Shown here: one piece after another, positions 27,601-35,546 of the stretch
Layout of the letters: each line of letters begins with the position of its first letter
How positions within the stretch are numbered: the stretch's first letter is position 1
Origin: Candidatus Paracaedibacteraceae bacterium
GTDB taxonomy: Bacteria > Pseudomonadota > Alphaproteobacteria > Paracaedibacterales > Paracaedibacteraceae
DNA length: 64,000 bases
Reading direction: 5' to 3'
NCBI GenBank assembly: GCA_019636035.1
Contig: JAHBYI010000002.1
Span: forward strand, 124,001 to 188,000
Notes under the pieces: generated by a model
Databases searched by the model: none
What the model saw: the letters and a program-made list of their open reading frames with translations, nothing else
What the model was told of the DNA's origin: nothing
Translations under genes and position numbers: made by a program

Positions 27601-27684
27601 GGATTTAAGTCCGATTAAAAAGATAAGCGTGCTGATGACACCGGCCAAGACAGGGCGTTTAATAAAAGTATCAGTAAATCGCAT
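24646..27684 (-). CDS. RND-family efflux pump, inner-membrane transporter
   Basis: A ~1012-residue HAE1-type transporter (AcrB/MexB-like). It starts MRFTDTFIKRPVLAGVISTL (first helix of the canonical 12). The porter motifs YPGATADLMQGFVTNP and VTTAYPG follow, then the helix 4 relay-like region with VLAIGLVVDDAIVVVENVFR, whose two Asp are the proton-relay pair, and a second half with the second helix set. The ATG at 27684 follows an AGGA site; an in-frame start at 27741 would overlap the adaptor gene. Substrate cannot be inferred. The adaptor gene lies 10 bp upstream; no TolC-type outer-membrane factor is in the window. Confidence 0.94.
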   Translation of the reverse strand: MRFTDTFIKRPVLAGVISTLIFLIGLKSIAEMQVRQYPELTNTVITVTTAYPGATADLMQGFVTNPVQKSVAAAEGVDYVTSVSRQGVSVVSAYMRLNFPPDTALTEVSAKVQEIISTLPREVESPVIQKTTGEAYSLLYASFSSQDMSNEQITDYINRQVQPRLATVFGVSEVQILGGQTFAMRIWLDPQKLAANKISSTEVMTALQQNNYQSAPGQTKGYFIVKNVDANTGLTTADDFKKIILRSSGSAVLRLQDIAEIELASQSYDSVVKMNGEKSVFIGIKTTPTANPLTVVKNVRKTLMDFSVNFPPSLKLDIAYDATKFIQASIDEVVKTLLEASLIVILVIFLFLGNMRAVFIPIVTIPLSIVGVSTFLLMLGFSINILTLLAMVLAIGLVVDDAIVVVENVFRHLQEGKSPREAALIGTREIAVPVISMTITLVAVYTPIAFMGGLTGTLFREFALTLAGSVIISGIVALTLSPMMCSKILNKESMNTKFAHRVEAYFDNIAKAYEQRLIKVIANRKFIVFTFGVIMVLTTLFIPHISKELAPQEDQGIVMMATKGPQYANIDFMSFYADQAASKLQDYPERELLFSIAGMDTVNSGFSGLIVKPWGERDRSTHKLQQEIQNDLASLTGVRGFVFQPAPLPGNSGGMPVQFVVTSLSDYTMIYKLVEDMKLAAMKSGLFIVTDSDLSYDNPAIKLVINRDKANDLGINMQTLGTTLAIYMGGNYVNRFNLLGRSYQVIPQTPRNERLSADSLMDFYVPTKSGQQIPLSTIATTKTIVEPNQLTQFNQINSATFQAVPMPWIKLGDAIAFLEDYAKNNFPQGVTYDFLSQSRQYIQEGNALMQTFLFALVIIFLVLAAQFESLRDPFIVMLSVPMSIFGAVLILFIGFSTMNIYSQIGLVTLIGLITKHGILIVEFANQIREEEGLSKSNAVVKSAMIRLRPILMTTAAMVVGLVPLIMASGAGSASRFSIGITIVAGMLIGTFFTIFVVPTFYVLISADKRPTH

Positions 27685-27694
27685 GGGGGGAATC

Positions 27695-28846
27695 CTATGG
27701 TTTTGGTGTCGTCTCAGGAATGGTCGGAACGGGGTCATCACTCAGGGTGATTGCTGCACCATTATTGAGTTTTAATTGACCAGCTGTGACAATAAGATCA
27801 TCTTTGGTAATGCCCGATAAGATTGCAACGCGTCCTTTTCGATTTGCTCCTGTCTTTATAAAACTCTTTTTAACAGTCATATTTTTTGGATCTGCCTGGT
27901 CAATGATATAAACAGAGCTACCATAAAGACCGTATTCTATGGCTGTTTCAGGAATAGTGATTGTTGGTTTTTTGTCGGACAAGACAATGCGAATTGTTGC
28001 AAACATTCCGCTTTTGAGTTTGCCTTCTTTGTTTTCAGCAGTTGCCTGAATTGAAACGTTACGAATGTCTTGTGATATTTGCGGGTCAATGGAGGTAATA
28101 TTACCTTCAAATTCTGTGCTTCCCATGGCATCAACAGTGAAATAGATCGTTTGTCCCGTTTTTATTTTATCAGCAAAGCGTTCAGCTATATTAAAGTTGA
28201 TGAACAAATGATCATCGTTTGTTAACGTTACGACAGCGGTTCCTGCTTGTAGGTAGTCACCAAGATTGACTTTGCGGATACCGAGTACTCCGGAAAAAGG
28301 TGCCGTGATATTTTTCTTAGCAATCGTTGCCTTGGCTTGATCAACTAAAGCCTGAGCCTGATCCATGTTTGCTTTTTTCTGGTCAAAGTCAGCCTTGGAT
28401 TCCACTTTCTGTGTTGATAGTTTTTTTGATCGTTCTAATGTTAGCTTGGCAATTTCTAGCTGAGCCAAATATCGATCAAGATCCGCACGTTCAGCAGAAT
28501 CATTGAGGGATATGATTTTATCTTCATGAGCTATCTTTGCCCCGGATTCAAAATGAATGCCTGTGACTGTGCCGTTAACTTCCGGAGCAATTGTAATGGC
28601 TTTTGTGGCAGTGATTGTTCCGATGGCCTGCAACTCATCAGCCCACTTTTCTTCAAGGGCAGGTGTTGCCGAAACTGATGCTGCTGGTGGTTTCATGTTG
28701 GACAAAATAACAACCGGAATCAGTTTATAACCAATAGCCAGTCCAACAATGACACAAAACCAAATAATAGGTGTTTTGAATAATTTGAAATAACGTACGG
28801 CGCGTCGAATAAGAGATACGGCTTCTTTTTCTAGAGGAAAAGGCAT
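27695..28846 (-). CDS. RND efflux periplasmic adaptor (membrane fusion protein)
   Basis: A 383-residue AcrA/MexA-type adaptor. One N-terminal membrane anchor (TPIIWFCVIVGLAIGYKL) precedes a lipoyl-like half (ITIAPEVNGTVTGIHFESGA), a helical hairpin (~residues 120-180), the second lipoyl half (ITAPFSGVLGIRKVNLGDYL), then beta-barrel and membrane-proximal domains. It bridges the RND pump and an outer-membrane channel. It is 10 bp upstream of the transporter on the same strand. Confidence 0.93.
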   Translation of the reverse strand: MPFPLEKEAVSLIRRAVRYFKLFKTPIIWFCVIVGLAIGYKLIPVVILSNMKPPAASVSATPALEEKWADELQAIGTITATKAITIAPEVNGTVTGIHFESGAKIAHEDKIISLNDSAERADLDRYLAQLEIAKLTLERSKKLSTQKVESKADFDQKKANMDQAQALVDQAKATIAKKNITAPFSGVLGIRKVNLGDYLQAGTAVVTLTNDDHLFINFNIAERFADKIKTGQTIYFTVDAMGSTEFEGNITSIDPQISQDIRNVSIQATAENKEGKLKSGMFATIRIVLSDKKPTITIPETAIEYGLYGSSVYIIDQADPKNMTVKKSFIKTGANRKGRVAILSGITKDDLIVTAGQLKLNNGAAITLSDDPVPTIPETTPKP

Positions 28847-28916
28847 GATGATCGCTTTCTAAGCTAACTTTACCTTAATTTAGCAAAAAAACGATTACAA
28901 GGCACGATAAAAGTTA

Positions 28917-29576
28917 TTACTCAAATGAGGTAATAGGAGTACTATCCTTCTTGCTTTTTGTTTTCAGAAGGAGTGTTCGTTGATCTATTTCATTCATGAT
29001 TTTCTCATAGAAGTCCATGTATCTCAGGTGATTTTGAAGTCGATCTTCAACGTTCTCTCGTCGTTTTTGAGCATCCTTTAGTGCACGATCTTCTTGTGTC
29101 AAAAGAGCACTAATATTACGTTTTAAGAAAACTAAGTTTAGATCGGACAACTGTGTCAGATCTTGGTTAACCATGGGATCGAGTTGAATCGGTGGTACTT
29201 TTGGTGTTTGGTCAATCAATTCCGGCGATGGCATTGGGGATTTGTTTGTCTTAGCTGTTCGGGGCGATTGGCGTGTCTTGAATTTCTTGCGCGTTTCATC
29301 CCAGTGTTTTTTATAGGTCGGATCAGCTTTTGAAATGTTTGTAATAACATTCTTAAGACTTAAGGCTTCCTTCTTTTTTTCTGATATCTTTGTTCTGGCT
29401 TCTTCTATATCGGCTTGAATTTTTTGCCAGAGTTCAATCATGGTATAGGCCATGTCAGGTGTGATGTCTAATGTAACGCGTTCAGAATTGAGTGTTCTTG
29501 GGGTGGCAACTGTCGGTATATTCGCAGTCGCTTGGCTGATTGATAAAGCCAAGATAATCGTTAAGGGTGTTTTCAT
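28917..29576 (-). CDS. Exported coiled-coil protein of unknown function
   Basis: A 219-residue protein with a Sec signal peptide (MKTPLTIILALSISQATA, start at 29576 after AGGAGG). Residues ~30-85 and ~155-200 are rich in K/E/R heptads (IQADIEEARTKISEKKKEAL; ALKDAQKRRENVEDRL) and look like two coiled coils, separated by a Pro-rich linker around residues 105-135. No family is recognised. It lies between the efflux adaptor and ubiG with 70 bp and 105 bp gaps, so co-transcription with the pump is possible but not shown. Confidence 0.7.
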   Translation of the reverse strand: MKTPLTIILALSISQATANIPTVATPRTLNSERVTLDITPDMAYTMIELWQKIQADIEEARTKISEKKKEALSLKNVITNISKADPTYKKHWDETRKKFKTRQSPRTAKTNKSPMPSPELIDQTPKVPPIQLDPMVNQDLTQLSDLNLVFLKRNISALLTQEDRALKDAQKRRENVEDRLQNHLRYMDFYEKIMNEIDQRTLLLKTKSKKDSTPITSFE

Positions 29577-29681
29577 TTCTTGTTTCCTCCTGCTTTGTAA
29601 AACTGTTCTATACAAGAAGAAATAGGCGAAAATTTATCTAAGAAAAATGAGCCGGTTTATTATCAAGCTTGGTTGGGGTGA

Positions 29682-30425
29682 TTAACTTTTGTGGCTGCTG
29701 ATAAAATAATTCACATCGATGTCTTTGGATAAAGCCCATGACCAGTTGATAGGATTAAAAGCTATTCCGGATATGTCATGAAGTTGAAGGCCTGCATGAC
29801 GCATGTGTCCGCCAAGTTCACCGGGGGTTAGGAATTTTTTCCACTCGTGCGTTCCGACGGGGAGCCAGCGCATAATATATTCTGCGCCAAGAATGGCAAC
29901 AGCATAGGATTTTAGGGTGCGATTGAGCGTTGAGAAAATAATAAGCCCATTGGGTTTAGCCAGACGATGGCAGGTAGCAACAAAACCGGCAACATCGGCT
30001 ACGTGTTCGACGATCTCAAGGGCGAGGACAACATCATACTGAACACCGGTTTCAGCAAGGGATTCAGCGGTTGTGCAACGATAATCAATGTCAAGCCCCA
30101 TCAATTTTGCATGGGATGTTGCAACGTCAATAGTTTTTTCACTGCCGTCAATGCCTGTGACGGTGGCACCAAGGCGAGCAAGCGGTTCAGATATTAATCC
30201 GCCACCACATCCGATATCAATGATGGATAGTCCTTGAAAGTTATGGGAAATATCCGTATTTTTAAAATAGCACTGAGCAATTTGCTGCGTGATGTATTTC
30301 AATCGTGTTGGATTCATATGGTGAAGGGGTTTAAAAGGACCGTTTTCATCCCACCATGTTGCTGAAATCTTAGAAAAACGCGCAATTTCTTCAGTGTCAA
30401 GCGTGTTGATTGTTGTGGATGACAT
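29682..30425 (-). CDS. ubiG: Ubiquinone biosynthesis O-methyltransferase
   Basis: SAM-dependent methyltransferase catalysing both O-methylations of the ubiquinone ring. The 247-residue protein opens with DTEEIARFSKISATWWDENG, a family signature, then LHHMNPTRLKYI, the SAM motif IIDIGCGGGLISEPLARLGA and ATVTGIDGSE, and the middle LALEIVEHV. It diverges from lysC across 78 bp, an arrangement frequent in Alphaproteobacteria. Confidence 0.96.
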   Translation of the reverse strand: MSSTTINTLDTEEIARFSKISATWWDENGPFKPLHHMNPTRLKYITQQIAQCYFKNTDISHNFQGLSIIDIGCGGGLISEPLARLGATVTGIDGSEKTIDVATSHAKLMGLDIDYRCTTAESLAETGVQYDVVLALEIVEHVADVAGFVATCHRLAKPNGLIIFSTLNRTLKSYAVAILGAEYIMRWLPVGTHEWKKFLTPGELGGHMRHAGLQLHDISGIAFNPINWSWALSKDIDVNYFISSHKS

Positions 30426-30503
30426 TGTAAATCCCCAAGGGTGTTATTGTCTTTCGCTAAGAGGATAGCACACAATAGGATAAGTTTAAAGAGAGACTGC
30501 ACC

Positions 30504-31739
30504 GTGCGCATAGTCATGAAATTTGGGGGAACATCAGTTGCTGACATTGCTCGGCTAGAACAGGTTGCCCTGAAGGTACGCCGACAGGTTGAGCAGGGGG
30601 ATGATGTCATCGTTGTGGTTTCCGCCATGGCTGGCGTGACGAACCAGTTGGTTGGCTATGCTAAATCCCTCGGCGGATATGAATCTTTGCCTGAATATGA
30701 TGCTGTTGTTGCAACAGGAGAACAAATCACCACAGGGTTGTTGGCTTTGGCTTTACAGCAATTGGGCTTAAAATCAAGATCCTGTATGGGGTGGCAAGTT
30801 CCGATTCGAACGAACGATCAATATGGCACAGCCACGATTCAAGAGATTGATCCAACGGTTTTTGAAGCCTGTTGGGCGCAAAAGATTGTTCCTGTTGTTG
30901 CTGGGTTTCAGGGAATTACGGACGATGATCGAATCACAACGCTGGGTCGTGGTGGTTCAGATACGACGGCGGTGGCTCTGGCTGCGGCTGTCGATGCAGA
31001 CCGATGTGATATTTACACGGATGTGGATGGTGTTTATACAGCAGATCCGCGCGTTGTATCACGGGCGCGAAAACTCGATGAAATTTCTTATGATGAAATG
31101 CTAGAGTTAGCAGCACAAGGAGCAAAAGTCCTCCACCCACGATCTGTCGCAACGGCATTGATATCCGGAACGCCTGTTCAGGTTTTGTCCAGTTTTTCAG
31201 ATCAACTCGGAACGATGGTGATTCCTCAAGAAGCAATCGCCCAAACCGGGATTAGTGGTGTTACTCACTCGATGGGCTGGTTAAAGATCTCGTTCACGGT
31301 TTTAGATAAAGATTGTCAGGAATTGCGAACCACACGTGAGTTTTTGAAAGAGGCAGACATTCAGCACGAGGCTATGGTAACGTCTTTACCATCATGCCAT
31401 GTGATTGAAATGTTGATCCCTAAGGGGCAATTGACCCAGACCATGACGATCTTAGACGAGCAAGGAATAAAAGCGAATAAACTAGAGGTTGAACCTGATT
31501 TGGCTAAGGTTTCTGTGGTTGGTCGTGGGATTTTGGCTGAAGGGGGATATAGTCAACAACTTCCTGAAATGCTGAAAAAAATGGATGTCCCCTCATTTCT
31601 GGTGAAAATTACGGCTTCCAGAATGAGCATTGCTGTGCCAGAATCACAAGCGATACATCTTGTGCATTATTTACATACTTATTTTAATTTGGATCGAATC
31701 GATGACAACTCTAAACAAACTGTGGCAGCGCGGCTGTGA
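30504..31739 (+). CDS. lysC: Aspartate kinase
   Basis: Phosphorylates aspartate at the head of the Lys/Thr/Met pathway. About 411 residues: kinase motif VMKFGGTSVADIARL at the start, GRGGSDTTAVALAAAVDAD, then DVDGVYTADPRVV, and two C-terminal ACT domains (~residues 265-400) for feedback control. GTG at 30504 gives VRIVMKFGG, the family's usual start; ATG at 30516 is possible. The last 38 bases overlap the start of the next gene. Confidence 0.95.
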   Translation: MRIVMKFGGTSVADIARLEQVALKVRRQVEQGDDVIVVVSAMAGVTNQLVGYAKSLGGYESLPEYDAVVATGEQITTGLLALALQQLGLKSRSCMGWQVPIRTNDQYGTATIQEIDPTVFEACWAQKIVPVVAGFQGITDDDRITTLGRGGSDTTAVALAAAVDADRCDIYTDVDGVYTADPRVVSRARKLDEISYDEMLELAAQGAKVLHPRSVATALISGTPVQVLSSFSDQLGTMVIPQEAIAQTGISGVTHSMGWLKISFTVLDKDCQELRTTREFLKEADIQHEAMVTSLPSCHVIEMLIPKGQLTQTMTILDEQGIKANKLEVEPDLAKVSVVGRGILAEGGYSQQLPEMLKKMDVPSFLVKITASRMSIAVPESQAIHLVHYLHTYFNLDRIDDNSKQTVAARL

Positions 31740-32700
31740 TTTTTTAGGAACGGAATATGCTATCCTTGGCGGTGCCATGAGTTGGGTTTCCGAACGTAAC
31801 CTTGTGTCAGCAATTTCTAATGCGGGTGGCTTTGGTGTTATTGCCTGTGGTGCAATGCCTGTTCATTTGTTGGACGCTGAGATCAAGGCGACCCAAGCAA
31901 TGACAGCCAAACCATTTGGCGTCAATCTGATTACGATGCACCCTGACTTGATGAAATTGATCGACGTTTGCATTGATAATAACGTAACGCATGTTGTGTT
32001 GGCTGGTGGGTTGCCTCCGGCAGATGCTATTGAGAAAATTAAAGCAGCCGGCCTTAGGTTGATGTGTTTTGCCCCAACATTGACGTTAGCGAAAAAACTT
32101 GTACGATTGGGGTGTGACGCCATTGTGATTGAGGGATCCGAAGCAGGGGGTCACATAGGCCCTGTTTCGACGAGCGTGCTGGCGCAAGAGATTTTGCCCC
32201 ACATTACCGATGTTCCCGTCTTTGTTGCCGGTGGTATTGGCCGCGGTGAAGCTGTTGCTAATTATTTATTAATGGGGGCATCGGGTGTTCAATTAGGCAC
32301 GCGGTTTGTTTGTGCTACAGAATGCCAAGCGCATCCGGCCTTTAAAAAGGCCTTTATCCGAGCTAATGCCCGCGATGCAGTGGCATCTGTTCAGTTAGAT
32401 CCACGGTTGCCGGTTATTCCCGTTCGCGCCCTAGAAAATGATGCTTCTAAGAAATTTGCTGAATTCCAGCGTGACATGGTTCATAAATTAGATGCTGGTG
32501 AGATTGATTTGAAAGAAGCTCAACTTCAGGTCGAGCATTTTTGGGGTGGTGCTTTGCGCCGTGCCGTTGTTGATGGTGATGTTGAAAGTGGTTCAGTCAT
32601 GGCAGGACAAAGCGTTGGACTTGTCAAAGACGAACAACCGACACAAGTTATTATGGATGATCTCATTAATCAAGCGTCAGACTTTTTGGCGCGTCAATAG
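31702..32700 (+). CDS. Nitronate monooxygenase-like flavoprotein
   Basis: A 332-residue TIM-barrel FMN enzyme of the 2-nitropropane dioxygenase / FabK-like family. N-terminal GTEYAILGGAMSWVSERNLV, FMN-binding VIEGSEAGGHIGPV, and the phosphate-binding GGIGRGEAVANYLLMGASGV then LGTRF fit the family. The substrate is uncertain: nitronate detoxification and enoyl reduction are both known in relatives. The start ATG at 31702 lies inside the lysC 3' end; an upstream in-frame start at 31630 would add unlikely hydrophobic residues. Confidence 0.88.
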   Translation: MTTLNKLWQRGCDFLGTEYAILGGAMSWVSERNLVSAISNAGGFGVIACGAMPVHLLDAEIKATQAMTAKPFGVNLITMHPDLMKLIDVCIDNNVTHVVLAGGLPPADAIEKIKAAGLRLMCFAPTLTLAKKLVRLGCDAIVIEGSEAGGHIGPVSTSVLAQEILPHITDVPVFVAGGIGRGEAVANYLLMGASGVQLGTRFVCATECQAHPAFKKAFIRANARDAVASVQLDPRLPVIPVRALENDASKKFAEFQRDMVHKLDAGEIDLKEAQLQVEHFWGGALRRAVVDGDVESGSVMAGQSVGLVKDEQPTQVIMDDLINQASDFLARQ

Positions 32701-32712
32701 AAGGGTTAAACA

Positions 32713-34284
32713 ATGAAGAAGATTTTATCAGCAGTTGCAGCTATTGCTTTAATTGGCGGTGGCGGATATTTTTATGCAACTCAAAAATTTGCAACTGAGG
32801 CTGGGTATTTGAAAGAAAATCTAGAGCAGGGGACAATTATTAAGGCTGATAAAGTTGAAATAACTCCTTGGCGATTTAAGATTGACATTAATGGCCTTAG
32901 TGTAGATTTTTCCGGCTTTCTACCCAAAGAGATCCAAGGTTTCCCTGAGTCTGTTAACCGCACTCTTATTATCAAGGATGAACGCCCCTACAAACTTTGC
33001 TATTCACCGCTATCTAAGAAAATTACGATTTCAAGCAATGTCAAGAATTCTCGTTTTATGATTGATCATTTTGGTCAAAAAGATTCATTTTCTTTTGCTA
33101 ACGATAAGGGCGAAATGATTGTGGATTTAGCATCAACACCTCATTTAAAAGATATCACTTTTGGGCAGTTTGTCCGCCAGTATGTGGTGGGATGGAAATC
33201 AAGTGCTTCAGCTTTTGACCTCCGTGTGGAGGGGGCTACTGATCCTCTGTTGTCGGCAGATCATATGGAGGGTGGCGTGACAACACAACCTTCGGAACTG
33301 GGTACAAAAGCCACACTCTTTAGTAAGACGCAAGGTGCGACAGCAGATGCTGCGGCGTTATTTGATACTATAATTAAACTTCTTCCTGAAGGTGTTCCCG
33401 GGGTTAAGGAAGCCATAGGACAAATAAAACCGTCGGCTTTATTAAAAGGGTTAAAACGTGATAAAACAGTGACCTTATCTGTTGATACAGATTTTAATGC
33501 CATCATTGATTCAATAATAACTGCCTTTTCTTTAGAAGATGATGCTGCGCGTAGTGCAGAGTTGCAATTACTCTTAACAAAAATCAAAGGAGTGAGCTTC
33601 TTTATCGATGGCGAAGATCAGATGCTTGGGGCGCGTTTACATACAGTGATTGATGCGTCTGTCCCACCAACGATAGCAACGGGTCACCTCAAGGCTAAAT
33701 TGGATGTTAGTGGCCAGTCATCCAAGGAATTCCAGGACAAGCTCCCTGATATTGTTGCTGAAACACTGCGTCAAAATTTGTCTGCGCTTCCGGAATCATC
33801 ACAACAAGACGCTGAGAAAATGGTTCGGAAAACGAAAGACATGTTAACAAAACACGCACCTGATCTCGTCAGTATGGGCAAAATCGGTGTTAACATTGCT
33901 GTGGATGGTAAAGCGGTTCAACTTGAAGGGAATGTTCTGTTCGATCTTTATTGTGATCTCTATGGGGCAAAGCTGACTGTTGACTCAAATGAAGGCAACA
34001 TCAAAGCTGTTTTGCGGGTGACAAATGCTGATCAGCTGTTTGCCGATTTCGAAGCGTATGCAACGAAATTAATAAATGATCCTGAGATGATTGATATGGT
34101 TTCACCTGAAACTAAAGCACAGCTTCCTCTGTATGTGAATTTAGCAAAGACGACCCTAAAGAGTATGGCTAAGGAATCAAAAGATTCAAAGGGCAACACT
34201 ATTCTTGAGATTGAGCAAGTTATGCCATTAGCTGTGGCTGCTAGTTTTATTGGTGGTGCTGCACCTGCTACGGCGAGCGAATAG
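32713..34284 (+). CDS. Membrane-anchored periplasmic protein of unknown function
   Basis: A 523-residue protein. Residues 4-22 (ILSAVAAIALIGGGGYFYA) form an uncleaved signal anchor or signal peptide. The rest is soluble and rich in beta-strand-like alternation, with segments such as KADKVEITPWRFKIDINGLS resembling the AsmA/YdgA-like DUF945 or DUF2125 style of envelope proteins; that resemblance is by eye only. It is 12 bp after the flavoprotein and 3 bp before the glycosyltransferase gene, so probably co-transcribed with them. No catalytic motif is visible. Confidence 0.75.
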   Translation: MKKILSAVAAIALIGGGGYFYATQKFATEAGYLKENLEQGTIIKADKVEITPWRFKIDINGLSVDFSGFLPKEIQGFPESVNRTLIIKDERPYKLCYSPLSKKITISSNVKNSRFMIDHFGQKDSFSFANDKGEMIVDLASTPHLKDITFGQFVRQYVVGWKSSASAFDLRVEGATDPLLSADHMEGGVTTQPSELGTKATLFSKTQGATADAAALFDTIIKLLPEGVPGVKEAIGQIKPSALLKGLKRDKTVTLSVDTDFNAIIDSIITAFSLEDDAARSAELQLLLTKIKGVSFFIDGEDQMLGARLHTVIDASVPPTIATGHLKAKLDVSGQSSKEFQDKLPDIVAETLRQNLSALPESSQQDAEKMVRKTKDMLTKHAPDLVSMGKIGVNIAVDGKAVQLEGNVLFDLYCDLYGAKLTVDSNEGNIKAVLRVTNADQLFADFEAYATKLINDPEMIDMVSPETKAQLPLYVNLAKTTLKSMAKESKDSKGNTILEIEQVMPLAVAASFIGGAAPATASE

Positions 34285-34287
34285 GTC

Positions 34288-35424
34288 GTGCCTCACAAAC
34301 CAATAATCATCCAGTTAGTTCCTCGATTCAATAGTGGTGGGGTTGAACGAGTCACGATTGATACCGCTGGTTTCCTTGCCAACTGTGATGATGCACCAAC
34401 TTATGTGGCATCACAAGGGGGGCTGTTGCAGCCTGAGTTGGAGGCCAGAGGTGTTCATCACATTACGTTGCCGCTTGCGACTAAGAATCCGATCAAGATT
34501 ATTCTTAATGGTTTTCGTTTGGCTAAGTTGGTCAAGGAACTGGGGATCGATCTGATCCATGCACGATCTCGGGCTCCGGCTTGGAGTGCATGGTTTGCCT
34601 CTAAATTATCTGGAAAACCTTATATTGCAACGTATCACGGTGCTTATCATGTGAATGTGCCCTTAAAGAATTGGTATAATTCATCCATGGTGCGTGGAAA
34701 ATGTGTGATTAGTATTTCTGATTTTGTCACACGATTGATTCAGGAACGCCATGGAAACTTGAATCCTATTATTCACAGAATTTATCCCGGTGTTGATGCT
34801 CATGGGTTGTTGAACCCGGAACGTTTCAAAAAAGAAGATAGTTTGACACAACGCAAAGAATGGCAGATCCCGGATGATGCGTTTGTCATGCTGATGCTTG
34901 GGCGTATTGCCAAGGCTAAACGATTTGATTTAGCTGTTCAAGCATTAGGGCGTCTGAAAGATAATCCAAAACTGTATCTGGTTTTGGCCGGATCAGATCA
35001 AGGACGGACAGAACTATCCCAATCACTTTTGGATTTAGCTCAGGATCTTGGGGTTGCGGATCGTGTTCGGTTGGTCAGGGATTTCAAGAATATTCCCTTG
35101 GCTTATGCTGTGTCAGATTTGGTTTTGTTTCCGACGTCGCATATTGAAACCTATGGCCGCATCACAGCTGAAGCCGGTGCGATGGCAAAAATCGTTATTG
35201 CCTGCGATATTGGTGCTGTTGCTGAGTTGATTGAAGAGGGCAAGACAGGGTATGTCATCCCTGAAGCTGATCTTGATGCGCTGGTCAATCGTATAGAAAA
35301 AGTCCTGGCAATGCCTGAGGCTGAAAAACAAGCTATGGAGCAAAATGCCCGTCGTCATATCCTTGCCCATTTTACGGCTGAGAGAATGTATGAGGAGACA
35401 TTGGCACTATATAGCCAGATATAG
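34288..35424 (+). CDS. Glycosyltransferase family 4 protein
   Basis: A 378-residue GT-B fold enzyme. The N-terminal acceptor half starts IIIQLVPRFNSGGVERVTID, with the G-G-V-E loop usual in GT4. The C-terminal GT1 domain holds VMLMLGRIAKAKRFDLAVQA, the donor-binding E-T-Y-G-R-I-T-A-E-A-G segment, and a closing helix. Donor and acceptor are unknown; LPS core or capsule sugars are typical. The start is GTG at 34288. A palindromic element begins four bases before the stop codon, so the last codons lie in it. Confidence 0.9.
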   Translation: MPHKPIIIQLVPRFNSGGVERVTIDTAGFLANCDDAPTYVASQGGLLQPELEARGVHHITLPLATKNPIKIILNGFRLAKLVKELGIDLIHARSRAPAWSAWFASKLSGKPYIATYHGAYHVNVPLKNWYNSSMVRGKCVISISDFVTRLIQERHGNLNPIIHRIYPGVDAHGLLNPERFKKEDSLTQRKEWQIPDDAFVMLMLGRIAKAKRFDLAVQALGRLKDNPKLYLVLAGSDQGRTELSQSLLDLAQDLGVADRVRLVRDFKNIPLAYAVSDLVLFPTSHIETYGRITAEAGAMAKIVIACDIGAVAELIEEGKTGYVIPEADLDALVNRIEKVLAMPEAEKQAMEQNARRHILAHFTAERMYEETLALYSQI

Positions 35425-35524
35425 CTAGAACCATTTAATTCGGCTATGCGTTGCATCGTCTCTCGTGTACTAACTGTACACGTCGCTCCTTGCGCCTATA
35501 CCCGTATTAAATGGTTCTAGCTAT
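35421..35524. mobile_element. 104-bp palindromic element (copy B, perfect terminal repeats)
   Basis: Left end ATAGCTAGAACCATTTAAT (35421-35439) and right end ATTAAATGGTTCTAGCTAT (35506-35524) are perfect 19-base inverted repeats. The core has GTGTAC-TAACT-GTACAC. The whole 104 bases can fold as one long hairpin and encode nothing. The stop codon of the GT4 gene (35422-35424) lies in the left end. Other copies: 24425-24528 and the half copy 15562-15609. Confidence 0.8.
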
Positions 35525-35546
35525 GCGATGGCTGGAGGGGGAGGGA

